Below the pieces are notes generated by a model, which did not search any database, had not been told where the DNA came from, and was given only the letters and a program-made list of their open reading frames with translations. A program made the translations under genes and the position numbers. From CAMWXW01 sp051650105 (GTDB lineage: Bacteria; Desulfobacterota; Desulfovibrionia; Desulfovibrionales; Desulfovibrionaceae), in NCBI GenBank assembly GCA_051650105.1, contig JBOFIJ010000006.1, positions 1 through 64,000 on the forward strand: a stretch of 64,000 nucleotides of DNA, read 5' to 3'. Shown one piece after another: positions 56,502 through 64,000 of this stretch (the stretch's first letter is position 1; each line of letters begins with the position of its first letter).

Positions 56502-57095
56502 GTGGCAGACGAAAAAAAGAGCAATGCTTCGGTATTTCCTATTATAGGGGTGCTGGTAGTAGCAGTAGTTATTGGGGGAGCGGCAGTGTGGTTAAAGACA
56601 ACAACTGGAGTGCTTAATGAGGAAATTGCTGAAGAATTAGTTGTTCAATCAAAGACTTTTCCACATATTGTTACATTAGAAAAAGTTGTTCAGGGATCTC
56701 CAGAAAATGCTCCTTTGTGGGTTCAGCTTGCTAATGCTTATTTTGACGAAGGTGAATTTAAAAAAGCTCTTGTAGCATATGAAATGGCTATAAATCTTCA
56801 ACACATCACTCCAGAAGTTCTCGTTGATTATGCAAGTTCTTTGCGTAAAGAGGGAAGGTTGCAAGAATCTCTTCAGCAGTATAACAAGGCACTATTACTT
56901 GCCCCTAAATATTCTGTAGGACTTTATAACAAAGGTTTGTTATTGTATTATGATTTAGGGGAAAAGGAAGATGCTTTTACAGTATGGGATATTCTTGTGA
57001 AGACATCACCAAATGCAAAAACTTCGGATGGGCAACAAGTAAAAGATTTTGTTGCGAAGCTAAGAAATCTGTCTATGGCACCGACTTTGCAGTAG
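56502..57095 (+). CDS. Membrane-anchored tetratricopeptide repeat protein
   Basis: A 197-residue protein with an N-terminal membrane helix (FPIIGVLVVAVVIGGAAVWL) and three or so TPR units at about 60-160 (APLWVQLANAYFDEGEFKKALVAYEMAI; YNKGLLLYYDLGEKEDAF). It should face the periplasm and act as a scaffold; the fold recalls the CycH/CcmH TPR part, but nothing fixes the function. The GTG at 56502 with GGAGG at 56489-56493 is chosen over the in-frame GTG at 56487, which overlaps that site. The next gene starts 34 bp downstream. Confidence 0.8.
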   Translation: MADEKKSNASVFPIIGVLVVAVVIGGAAVWLKTTTGVLNEEIAEELVVQSKTFPHIVTLEKVVQGSPENAPLWVQLANAYFDEGEFKKALVAYEMAINLQHITPEVLVDYASSLRKEGRLQESLQQYNKALLLAPKYSVGLYNKGLLLYYDLGEKEDAFTVWDILVKTSPNAKTSDGQQVKDFVAKLRNLSMAPTLQ

Positions 57096-57129
57096 TTTTG
57101 CTTTATGTTATCACAATGTATGGGTATGT

Positions 57130-60100
57130 ATGAAAATTGATAAATTTTCTTTTAGGGAAGGCTTATTTGGTGTTATAATAATAGTTATTTTGGGATTCGT
57201 TGTATTTTTCCCTGAATCTCTTTTTGCGGATACAATGGTTTTGGAGAATACCCTGAATCCTAATGTTATTACATTTGAGGATTCTACCTATACTTTTGCT
57301 CTACCAAAATTACATGAAGCTTCCTCTCTCTACCCCATTATGCAAGCGTTACCAAATCCTTTAGGCATGCTGACTCAAGAATACTTACAGGATAAAAGGA
57401 TTGACTCTTATTTCGTTCATCTTAAAGATATAAACTATACGAAGCTTGCTGGTGGGATGTGGTTGCGGTTTTCCTTAAAAGGTTCAGAGATTAAGAAAAA
57501 GAAGTTTTTGCTTAATGTTGGGTCGTATGTTGCGATGCCTATTAGTGTTTTTGTTTCTAAAGAAACAGATTCTCAAAATTCCTTCAGGAAAATAGGGGAT
57601 TTTTCGACAAATAGAGTATACCTTGGAACTGAAAATGCTGAAGACAATACTCTCTACACGTATTACATAGGGATACAAAATATCCCAAGCCCTCTCTTTA
57701 TTCCCCTTTTAGAAAATATCTCTGTTGAAAGTATTGAAAATGTTACGATTTTTAAGTTACTTATCATGAGTATTATTGGTATTCTAATTCTTGTTGCCTT
57801 ATTAAGAATTATTGTGCAGAAGGCATATCCCTTTTTATGTCTTATTGTCTATAAGGTTGCAATACTGCTTTCTATTTCTCTTGGGATTATTAAGACCCCA
57901 GAGGGTTTTATTGATCTTGTGTCTTTGCCAATGCTCTTTGTTTTTCAAATACTTATGATTGTTTACCCTTTCTTAGGGAAAGTAATTTTATTTAACAAAG
58001 AGAATGTGCTTCCCAAAAAATATCATACTGTGTTCTTTTTATTTGCTTGTATTGGTATGATCTTTGGGCTGTTACCACAGGTGCCCACTATGGCATGGTT
58101 AGCTAGGTATATTGTTCTTTGGCCAATGGCATTTATTCTTTGGTTACCCTTTATTTTCGTATTGGTAAAAGAGAAATATACTAATGCATTGTTATATTTC
58201 CTATCTGGATTTATTCCAAGTATATGTGTTGTTATATCGTTGTTTTTTAATGTAAATGAGGTAGCTTCTTTTATCTATATAGAGAGCTTTATTCTTGCAG
58301 GAGCAGGTCTTTCATCATTACTGCTCTCCCTTGTTTCTATACCAAAACAACAAGTACGTGCGAGAAGTAGCACAAGTAGCAGTAACTTAGGAAATACATC
58401 TATGCCCTATTGGATGCAGGAGGTACCAGATAACACTTTGCAAGACCTTTCTTCAGAAGATAATTTTAATGATAATTCTTTACAAGATATTTCGGATGAA
58501 GATTATGTTATAGGAGAAGAGGATGATATAATATATTTTGAAGATAAGGAATTATCTGAAGTGCAGGAAGAGGTTGCTGAAGAGTTGGAAGAAATTATTC
58601 AACAAGTTCCACATAATTCTTTTGTGGAATCGAAGCCAGAAGTAATAAAAGAACGCATTGTGGAGGCAATGAAAAGAGAGCCTAACATTATGAGATACTC
58701 TCCTAGGGAGTTATTTATTTATTTGTATCGCGCACTGAAACCATATTCTGAAGCGTATAATGTGGATCTTTCTTGGTTTGTAGATCCAGGTTTACAAGAA
58801 GATCAGGAACATGATAGTGATGTTATTTATTCTACCCTGTACTCTATTGGAGAATCTCTTATTGTTAACAATCCAAATAGTAATATGCACATTGGGGCAA
58901 AAAAAATAACAGATGATCATTTGCCTTCACATGTTCGTTTTTCTATTATGATTATGCCTGAAGAAACATTACATAATTTTAAAAGTGCTTCAATTGCTTC
59001 AATTGCTGAATTAATTGCTATTGCGGGCGGTACTCTTTTTATGGGGAATGCTCAGGGTAAAAAAATGGAAATGATTATTACATTACCTGCAATGGCAAAA
59101 GTTTTTGTTGGTGATGAAAAGAGCCAAGTGCCAGCGAAATTAGCTCCTTTTATAAATGTTGTTCCAGAAGAGAAGGATATTAATCTAGTTTCATTTGCCT
59201 CTTCTATGAAAGTTAACGAAGAATTTGAAGAAAATAGAGATCTTCCTCATGAAAAAGTGCTTGTTCCAGAAGAATTCCTTGATGAAATAGATTCGATAAA
59301 TTTAGAAGGATTAGGAGTTAAAAGGCCTGAATATAACAATATTGAGGAAGGTGAGGAAATTGAGGAATTAAAAAGAGAGATACAAGAAATATTAGCTGAA
59401 TCTATTGTAGAAGAAGATGAATTGATTGAGGAATCCTCCCCCGTTGCACGTTTTACAGAAGAAGAATTACGAGAGGAAATTGATAACGTATCCGAGATAA
59501 ATGAAGAGAAACTACCAACACAAGAAGATGAAATAATTCCAATAGGATTTGATGAAAAAGAAAGTATTAATGATGATAATAACAGCCAACGTTCTAATAT
59601 AGCTCCAGATTCTTTTGAAGAGAGAAGAGGAGAAAATGTTTCGGAGCCTGTGGAAAATATTTCTGGAATTAAGAAAGACACATTCGAAGAAGAAATGCCT
59701 TTATTAGTAGAAAAAGTTATTCTTCAAGAAGAAAATAAAGAAGAAGAGAGTTCTTTGGATGAGGAAGAAATAAGTAACGAACCACCTTTTGAGCCAATTT
59801 TGGAAGATGATTTCTTTAAGGAAGGGGATACAAAAGATTATTTAAATCTTTCCCACAATAATGTTCAAGAAGAAAGCAGTGATATTGTTACTTTAGAGAA
59901 TACGCAAATAGATAAAGAGGTGGAGCCTTTGCATAAAAATGTTTTGGAATTAGGTATAGAGGATAATGTTAAAGAAGAAGACGAGGAAAATAGTGTAGAG
60001 ATAGAAAACCCTGTGGTTCCAGCAACAATCATATTGCCATCTTTTGAAAATGAAGAGAAATCTTTAGAATATGTACCTAAAATCCCTTCAACGAAAGAGA

Positions 60101-61185
60101 AAGAGGATGCAATACGAAGAATTGAAGTACAAGATGCTAAAGTAGCACATACACCTGCCTATATGAAGGAAAGAGGATTTATAGACCCTCAAGAAGAAAG
60201 TTTTACGGAGTCAATACGCTCGTCTATGCAAGAGATAATTGATATACATAATAATACGCAATATCAGGATATTGTTCCTGTTTTTTCTGAGATACCAAGC
60301 ATTATTATTGTCAATAGTGATAAAAATGATAGAAGATTAACCGCATACTTTCTTGAAGGCCTTGCATATACTATTTCTGAAGTGGATACTATTGAAGCAT
60401 TGCTAGATTATCATAGACGTTATCCCGCACATCTTGTTATTATTGATACAAGCGATATTGAGGATACTTTGCGAGATGTTATTTACGACTTGCATGAAAT
60501 TGATAGAGCATACAAGAGTGCTCCTGTTTTAGTTCTTTCTATTGCTCGTTCTATGCATTTTATCTCTACTCTTGAAAAGGCGGGTTCTGTTGCTACTATT
60601 AGTAAACCTGTAAATAGAATTGCTTTGCGAGAGCTTGTTGTGCAACTGTTACCTGAGGTTAAACAATTAGCTGCAAAGACGTCTGAACAGTGGGATCAAA
60701 AAGATGCATTTGAGCCAAAAGATTTTTCTTCTGCCGAAATAGGAATTACCGATTCTATTTTGTTGGCAAAACCATCAGCTATGAATGCAGATACAGTTTC
60801 CATTGATGAAATGTTAGGAGATTCTATAAATTCTCTTTCTTCCACTTTTTCTACAAGGAAGAGTGTTGAAGAAGAGACACATTCTATTTTGGAAATACAT
60901 GTTGAAAGTATTCCATATTTCTTAAATGCTTTACAATCATTAATGGCCGAGGCCGAACAAGCAATGAGATTGAGAAATTGCTATAAAATAGCTGAAATTG
61001 CCACAAAATTAGCCAAAGAGAATGGGAATTTTGGATTGAAATCTATGGAGAAAGTCTCTCTTTGTATACGCAGGGCAGCAGAAGCTATGGATATGGAAGC
61101 TGTTGAGAATTTATTTAATGAGCTGGCTATGGATATGGAAAAGGTTATTACTATTTTAGCGAGAAAATATGAAGAAAGAAAATAA
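57130..61185 (+). CDS. Giant 7TM protein with degenerate histidine-kinase, receiver and Hpt-like domains
   Basis: A 1351-residue protein. N-terminal membrane/signal helix at about 9-33; a periplasmic domain with GGMWLRFSLKG (about 105) recalling 7TMR-DISMED2; seven membrane helices at about 205-400; a short linker; a region at about 521-660 resembling a kinase ATPase domain (ALKPYSEAYNVDLSWFVDP, later GGTLFMGNAQGKKMEMIITLPA). An acidic linker of about 370 residues follows; then a receiver-like domain (about 1056-1175) with Asp1106 in IIDTS and Lys in ISKPV, and an Hpt-like helical end (about 1255-1351). The kinase N-box and G-boxes are missing, the receiver lacks the usual acid pair, and the Hpt His position is Thr. 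It is thus probably a signalling scaffold that no longer transfers phosphate. Confidence 0.75.
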   Translation: MKIDKFSFREGLFGVIIIVILGFVVFFPESLFADTMVLENTLNPNVITFEDSTYTFALPKLHEASSLYPIMQALPNPLGMLTQEYLQDKRIDSYFVHLKDINYTKLAGGMWLRFSLKGSEIKKKKFLLNVGSYVAMPISVFVSKETDSQNSFRKIGDFSTNRVYLGTENAEDNTLYTYYIGIQNIPSPLFIPLLENISVESIENVTIFKLLIMSIIGILILVALLRIIVQKAYPFLCLIVYKVAILLSISLGIIKTPEGFIDLVSLPMLFVFQILMIVYPFLGKVILFNKENVLPKKYHTVFFLFACIGMIFGLLPQVPTMAWLARYIVLWPMAFILWLPFIFVLVKEKYTNALLYFLSGFIPSICVVISLFFNVNEVASFIYIESFILAGAGLSSLLLSLVSIPKQQVRARSSTSSSNLGNTSMPYWMQEVPDNTLQDLSSEDNFNDNSLQDISDEDYVIGEEDDIIYFEDKELSEVQEEVAEELEEIIQQVPHNSFVESKPEVIKERIVEAMKREPNIMRYSPRELFIYLYRALKPYSEAYNVDLSWFVDPGLQEDQEHDSDVIYSTLYSIGESLIVNNPNSNMHIGAKKITDDHLPSHVRFSIMIMPEETLHNFKSASIASIAELIAIAGGTLFMGNAQGKKMEMIITLPAMAKVFVGDEKSQVPAKLAPFINVVPEEKDINLVSFASSMKVNEEFEENRDLPHEKVLVPEEFLDEIDSINLEGLGVKRPEYNNIEEGEEIEELKREIQEILAESIVEEDELIEESSPVARFTEEELREEIDNVSEINEEKLPTQEDEIIPIGFDEKESINDDNNSQRSNIAPDSFEERRGENVSEPVENISGIKKDTFEEEMPLLVEKVILQEENKEEESSLDEEEISNEPPFEPILEDDFFKEGDTKDYLNLSHNNVQEESSDIVTLENTQIDKEVEPLHKNVLELGIEDNVKEEDEENSVEIENPVVPATIILPSFENEEKSLEYVPKIPSTKEKEDAIRRIEVQDAKVAHTPAYMKERGFIDPQEESFTESIRSSMQEIIDIHNNTQYQDIVPVFSEIPSIIIVNSDKNDRRLTAYFLEGLAYTISEVDTIEALLDYHRRYPAHLVIIDTSDIEDTLRDVIYDLHEIDRAYKSAPVLVLSIARSMHFISTLEKAGSVATISKPVNRIALRELVVQLLPEVKQLAAKTSEQWDQKDAFEPKDFSSAEIGITDSILLAKPSAMNADTVSIDEMLGDSINSLSSTFSTRKSVEEETHSILEIHVESIPYFLNALQSLMAEAEQAMRLRNCYKIAEIATKLAKENGNFGLKSMEKVSLCIRRAAEAMDMEAVENLFNELAMDMEKVITILARKYEERK

Positions 61186-61218
61186 TATTTTTTTGTAATT
61201 TTGAAAAAGAGTTATTAT

Positions 61219-64000
61219 ATGTCAATAAAAGATGCAATTTTTTATGATAAGGAAGACTATGCACTTATCCATATGATTGAAAATATATTGACGGGTGAGG
61301 ATTCTCAGCATGGTGCTATTGCCTTTGATACATATTTACATCCAAATGGAATAAAACAGTTCTTTCTTCCAAGACAATTTCGTATTGCTTTTGCTATTGC
61401 TAAAATATTGGGTGGAATGAATAGGGTGGAAATGGAAGATCGCCTTAAAGCTCTGCGGTCTTTACAAGAAGAAACAATGTACGCCGTTCTGGAAATATCG
61501 GCTCTGCGTTATAATACCGGTAGAGTGCTTGTTAAAGTTATGAAAGAGCTTATTAAGGCTCGTGGAGATTTTACTAGACAGCTGCATCTTGCTCATTCTT
61601 TTCAACGTGCTGCTAGGGGAAATTTATATATTGTTCGCAGGCTTTTGGAAGAATATTCTCTTTTAGAAATGCCAGAGGAAAAAAGTCAGTTATCTTTTGA
61701 TTATCACGTGCACGATATGTATAGCAAGGGGTCTAAAAATCCATCTCAAGTTTTATTAGATGCTTTTATTCAAGGTGTACGTACAATTACTGTTATTTAC
61801 TATAATTGTGTTGATGAAAAAGCTCTTGAAGAATTAATACGAGCTGGAGAAATTCTTGATATAACGGTGCAGTTCGGAATAGAATATCATCTTCCTTTAA
61901 GAAATACCTTTGCTGAGATAATATGGACTCCCACAGAACAAAGTAGAAACTTGCAGGCTATGAGGAACTTTTTTCAACGCAGCGATGTTATATCGTTAAT
62001 GGAAAAAGGAAAATATATTAATAATTCCATAGCACAATTTACATTTGCTATTTTGGAAGAATATAACAGTACAATTCGTTTTATTATTCAAGAACGATAT
62101 AATATAAATACACAATATATTGATAAAGATGCTTTTATTATCTTTGTAGCAGAGGGAAAAATTTCTCCGCAGTATTTAGCAGAGTATATTTATTCTGGAT
62201 TTTCAGATCAATGTCTTGAAGTATGCAGGTATGTTCCAGAGGAATCTTCTGAAAATAAAAGAATATTTATTAAAAAAGACGTTAAGAAAGATTTTTCTTT
62301 GGAGACTCTTCTAGAAATGTTTACAATTTCTGAAGATAAAGGGATACTTCCTTCTCCATATAGTGTTAAAGAAAAAACAACATTATTAACAAATATTTTG
62401 GGGGATTCCGTTTATGATATAATAGAACACTGCGTTACATTGGAACCCAATTCATTTATTTGTCTTAATATAGGTCAGTTAACAACAGAAGAAGTTCTTT
62501 GTCTTTTATGGGATGCTAGAGGAAATATTACTCATTTAGAGCTTTTTAATCTTAAAGATTGGTTGACACACACACATACTCATATTGAAAGTGTTAGTAA
62601 ATTGCAATATGCTTTGAATACACAGGATATACAAGAGCTTAAACGTATTGTTCGCGGTATTGTGCAAGAAGTTGCCATATCTGAAGATGACAATAAAGAA
62701 GAACGTTTGGCAATTCTTAATACTATTCTTGCAAGTACACCACAATTCTTACATTTTTATAGAGAAAAAACGTTGCAAGTTCAACTTGGAAGTGATTCTG
62801 CAGGAGGAATTGATAGAGATTATAGTATGGGCTTTGTTTTCGAAGAAACTATACCGACTGTTAGGCATGACAAAGAAGATCGTTTTTTTGCAAAGATTCC
62901 TGTACGTGCAAATTTAATACAGAAGGTAGAGTATAAAAAAAGAGAAGAGGGTTCTTTTTGGGATTCTAAAATAGGAACTCTTGTGAGGAAATTTCCTTTA
63001 TTGCCTCTATATGTTTTAGGAAGAGAGCAAAAGCATTATTGGTCTGTAGAGGGAGATTTATTTACTATTGTTCCTCAAGAACATGGGAATATTATAGGAA
63101 CTGGGCGCACAAATATAAGAAAAGGCAAATCTTCGAAAACAGTGTCTCAGATTTATAGAGATCTCAATACAAAACTTCTTATCTTTCTCAAAATTTGTGT
63201 TGCATTATTATTTGCCTATACAACGTTTAAACTTACTCAAGAAAACCCTATTTTACAAGATCTTGGCGGAGTATTATGGCTTAGTATTTCTGTATGTAGT
63301 GGTATTTCTCAAATTGTATATGCTATTGGTTTTGAAAAACATAGTTTGGTAAAAAAAAGAGAATATCTTATTCCTTCTCGTTTTGCAGATGTTTTGCTAG
63401 GCACTGGTCTTAGTGTGTTTATTATTGAGTATCTTTTGCGATACTTATTGTTGCAGAATACATTTCATATTAATAGTGCATCGCACCCTTTTCTTGTTTT
63501 TTGTATACTTGGGGTATCGTCATCTTCAATACTTCTGTTCTTTGCACGTATCAGAGGATTATCTAGAAAAATTGCTACTGTGCAGGCCTTTAGGGTATTA
63601 GTTTCTGTACCTCTCGCTATAGTGTACCAATTTGTTTTTCTTTGGATATTGCGATACTGTGAGGTTCATAATGCAGATGCTATAGTTTCTTCTATGACAA
63701 CTATTATTTCTAAACTAGCCTCAGATACTTTTGTGGGTACTGTTGTTGCCATTATATTGAAGCATGGGTATATTACCACAAGAAAATGGGATTATAGAAA
63801 GAGTTTGAATGCATTATGGGAATATATCAATACTTTGGAAGAATTGTATCCAGAGAAAGATATTGCATTTTTGCTACAACAGCCTGCTGTTTTTATTAGA
63901 TTGATGAAAGAAGAACAAAATGAGTTATTGCGTTCTCTTTATATTAGTCTTTTAGATATCTTTTATTTTTGGTACTATAAACCGAGATCGCATAGAGCTC
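61219..64000 (+). CDS. Large membrane protein with PHP-like domain (partial, runs off window)
   Basis: An open frame of 927 codons starting at ATG 61219 and continuing past the window end. A helical N-terminus (for example FRIAFAIAKILGG) is followed by a stretch at about 157-225 resembling a PHP phosphoesterase: FDYHVHDMYSKGS, then FGIEY. The first HxH and the Glu of GIEY are kept but the usual TDH is not seen. A central region of about 400 residues is unrecognised. Six membrane helices follow from about residue 654 (LLIFLKICVALLFAYTTF, then five more). It lies 33 bp after the pseudo-kinase gene and may be its partner. No strong Shine-Dalgarno is seen. Function unknown. Confidence 0.78.
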   Translation, partial: MSIKDAIFYDKEDYALIHMIENILTGEDSQHGAIAFDTYLHPNGIKQFFLPRQFRIAFAIAKILGGMNRVEMEDRLKALRSLQEETMYAVLEISALRYNTGRVLVKVMKELIKARGDFTRQLHLAHSFQRAARGNLYIVRRLLEEYSLLEMPEEKSQLSFDYHVHDMYSKGSKNPSQVLLDAFIQGVRTITVIYYNCVDEKALEELIRAGEILDITVQFGIEYHLPLRNTFAEIIWTPTEQSRNLQAMRNFFQRSDVISLMEKGKYINNSIAQFTFAILEEYNSTIRFIIQERYNINTQYIDKDAFIIFVAEGKISPQYLAEYIYSGFSDQCLEVCRYVPEESSENKRIFIKKDVKKDFSLETLLEMFTISEDKGILPSPYSVKEKTTLLTNILGDSVYDIIEHCVTLEPNSFICLNIGQLTTEEVLCLLWDARGNITHLELFNLKDWLTHTHTHIESVSKLQYALNTQDIQELKRIVRGIVQEVAISEDDNKEERLAILNTILASTPQFLHFYREKTLQVQLGSDSAGGIDRDYSMGFVFEETIPTVRHDKEDRFFAKIPVRANLIQKVEYKKREEGSFWDSKIGTLVRKFPLLPLYVLGREQKHYWSVEGDLFTIVPQEHGNIIGTGRTNIRKGKSSKTVSQIYRDLNTKLLIFLKICVALLFAYTTFKLTQENPILQDLGGVLWLSISVCSGISQIVYAIGFEKHSLVKKREYLIPSRFADVLLGTGLSVFIIEYLLRYLLLQNTFHINSASHPFLVFCILGVSSSSILLFFARIRGLSRKIATVQAFRVLVSVPLAIVYQFVFLWILRYCEVHNADAIVSSMTTIISKLASDTFVGTVVAIILKHGYITTRKWDYRKSLNALWEYINTLEELYPEKDIAFLLQQPAVFIRLMKEEQNELLRSLYISLLDIFYFWYYKPRSHRA

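Overview
The window is AT-rich chromosomal DNA of a Gram-negative deltaproteobacterial type (Desulfovibrionaceae). Three things point there. The morphogenesis block mreB-mreC-mreD-mrdA-rodA-bactofilin sits close to an F1 ATPase operon with two b-type subunits. Adjacent fba and gap genes and the late flagellar set flhB-flhA-flhF-flhG-fliA-cheY are Desulfovibrio-like. Very low GC, type III secretion translocator genes, a periplasmic Cu/Zn superoxide dismutase and many long empty spacers then suggest a host-associated, reduced genome. Lawsonia intracellularis is my best guess; this is recognition from gene content, not a database match.

Layout. 1-614: 3' end of a 16S rRNA gene, a small TRL-like lipoprotein gene and tRNA-Ile(GAT), with no 23S gene following. 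615-4642 (minus): an adhesin-N-terminus-like orphan, PBP1A and a YkgJ-type cysteine-cluster protein. 4906-9599 (plus): a type III secretion translocator operon (small helical protein, SycD/LcrH chaperone, YopB-like and YopD-like translocators, two related 195-residue secreted proteins) ending in a clear terminator. 9920-15358: a radical SAM gene, fba, gap, tenA, ybaB/ebfC and recR. 16222-20132: ychJ-like, pepA, sodC, a DsbA-like oxidoreductase and a tiny membrane protein. 20208-26865: an RND efflux pump (MFP, RND, OMF) with lgt. 27283-34580 (minus): flagellar export and regulation. 34899-41876: a radical SAM gene on minus, then the rod-shape operon and bactofilin. 41935-43910 (minus): nifU-nifS. 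44234-49582: atpF'-atpF-atpH-atpA-atpG-atpD. 50119-52048: atpC detached from the operon, with a site-2 protease and trpS. 52809-54679: hldE C-terminal-domain protein, tRNA-Glu, truB and rpsO. 54834-64000: RNase Y, a TPR protein, a very large 7TM pseudo-kinase-like protein and a large membrane protein that runs off the window.

How they work together. Cell-wall synthesis (PBP1A, PBP2, RodA, Mre proteins, bactofilin), envelope export (RND pump, Lgt, lipoproteins) and host contact (T3SS translocon, SodC, flagellar regulators) dominate. Metabolism shown here is glycolytic (fba, gap), Fe-S assembly (nifUS), thiamin salvage (tenA) and ATP synthase. Regulatory sites supported by sequence include sigma70 promoters ahead of sodC, atpF', tRNA-Glu and the TPR gene, a possible sigma54 site ahead of flhB, an IscR-like site ahead of nifU, and terminators after the T3SS operon, between bactofilin and nifS, and after rpsO. 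Most start sites were chosen by Shine-Dalgarno position; several longer reading frames begin upstream of the true start.
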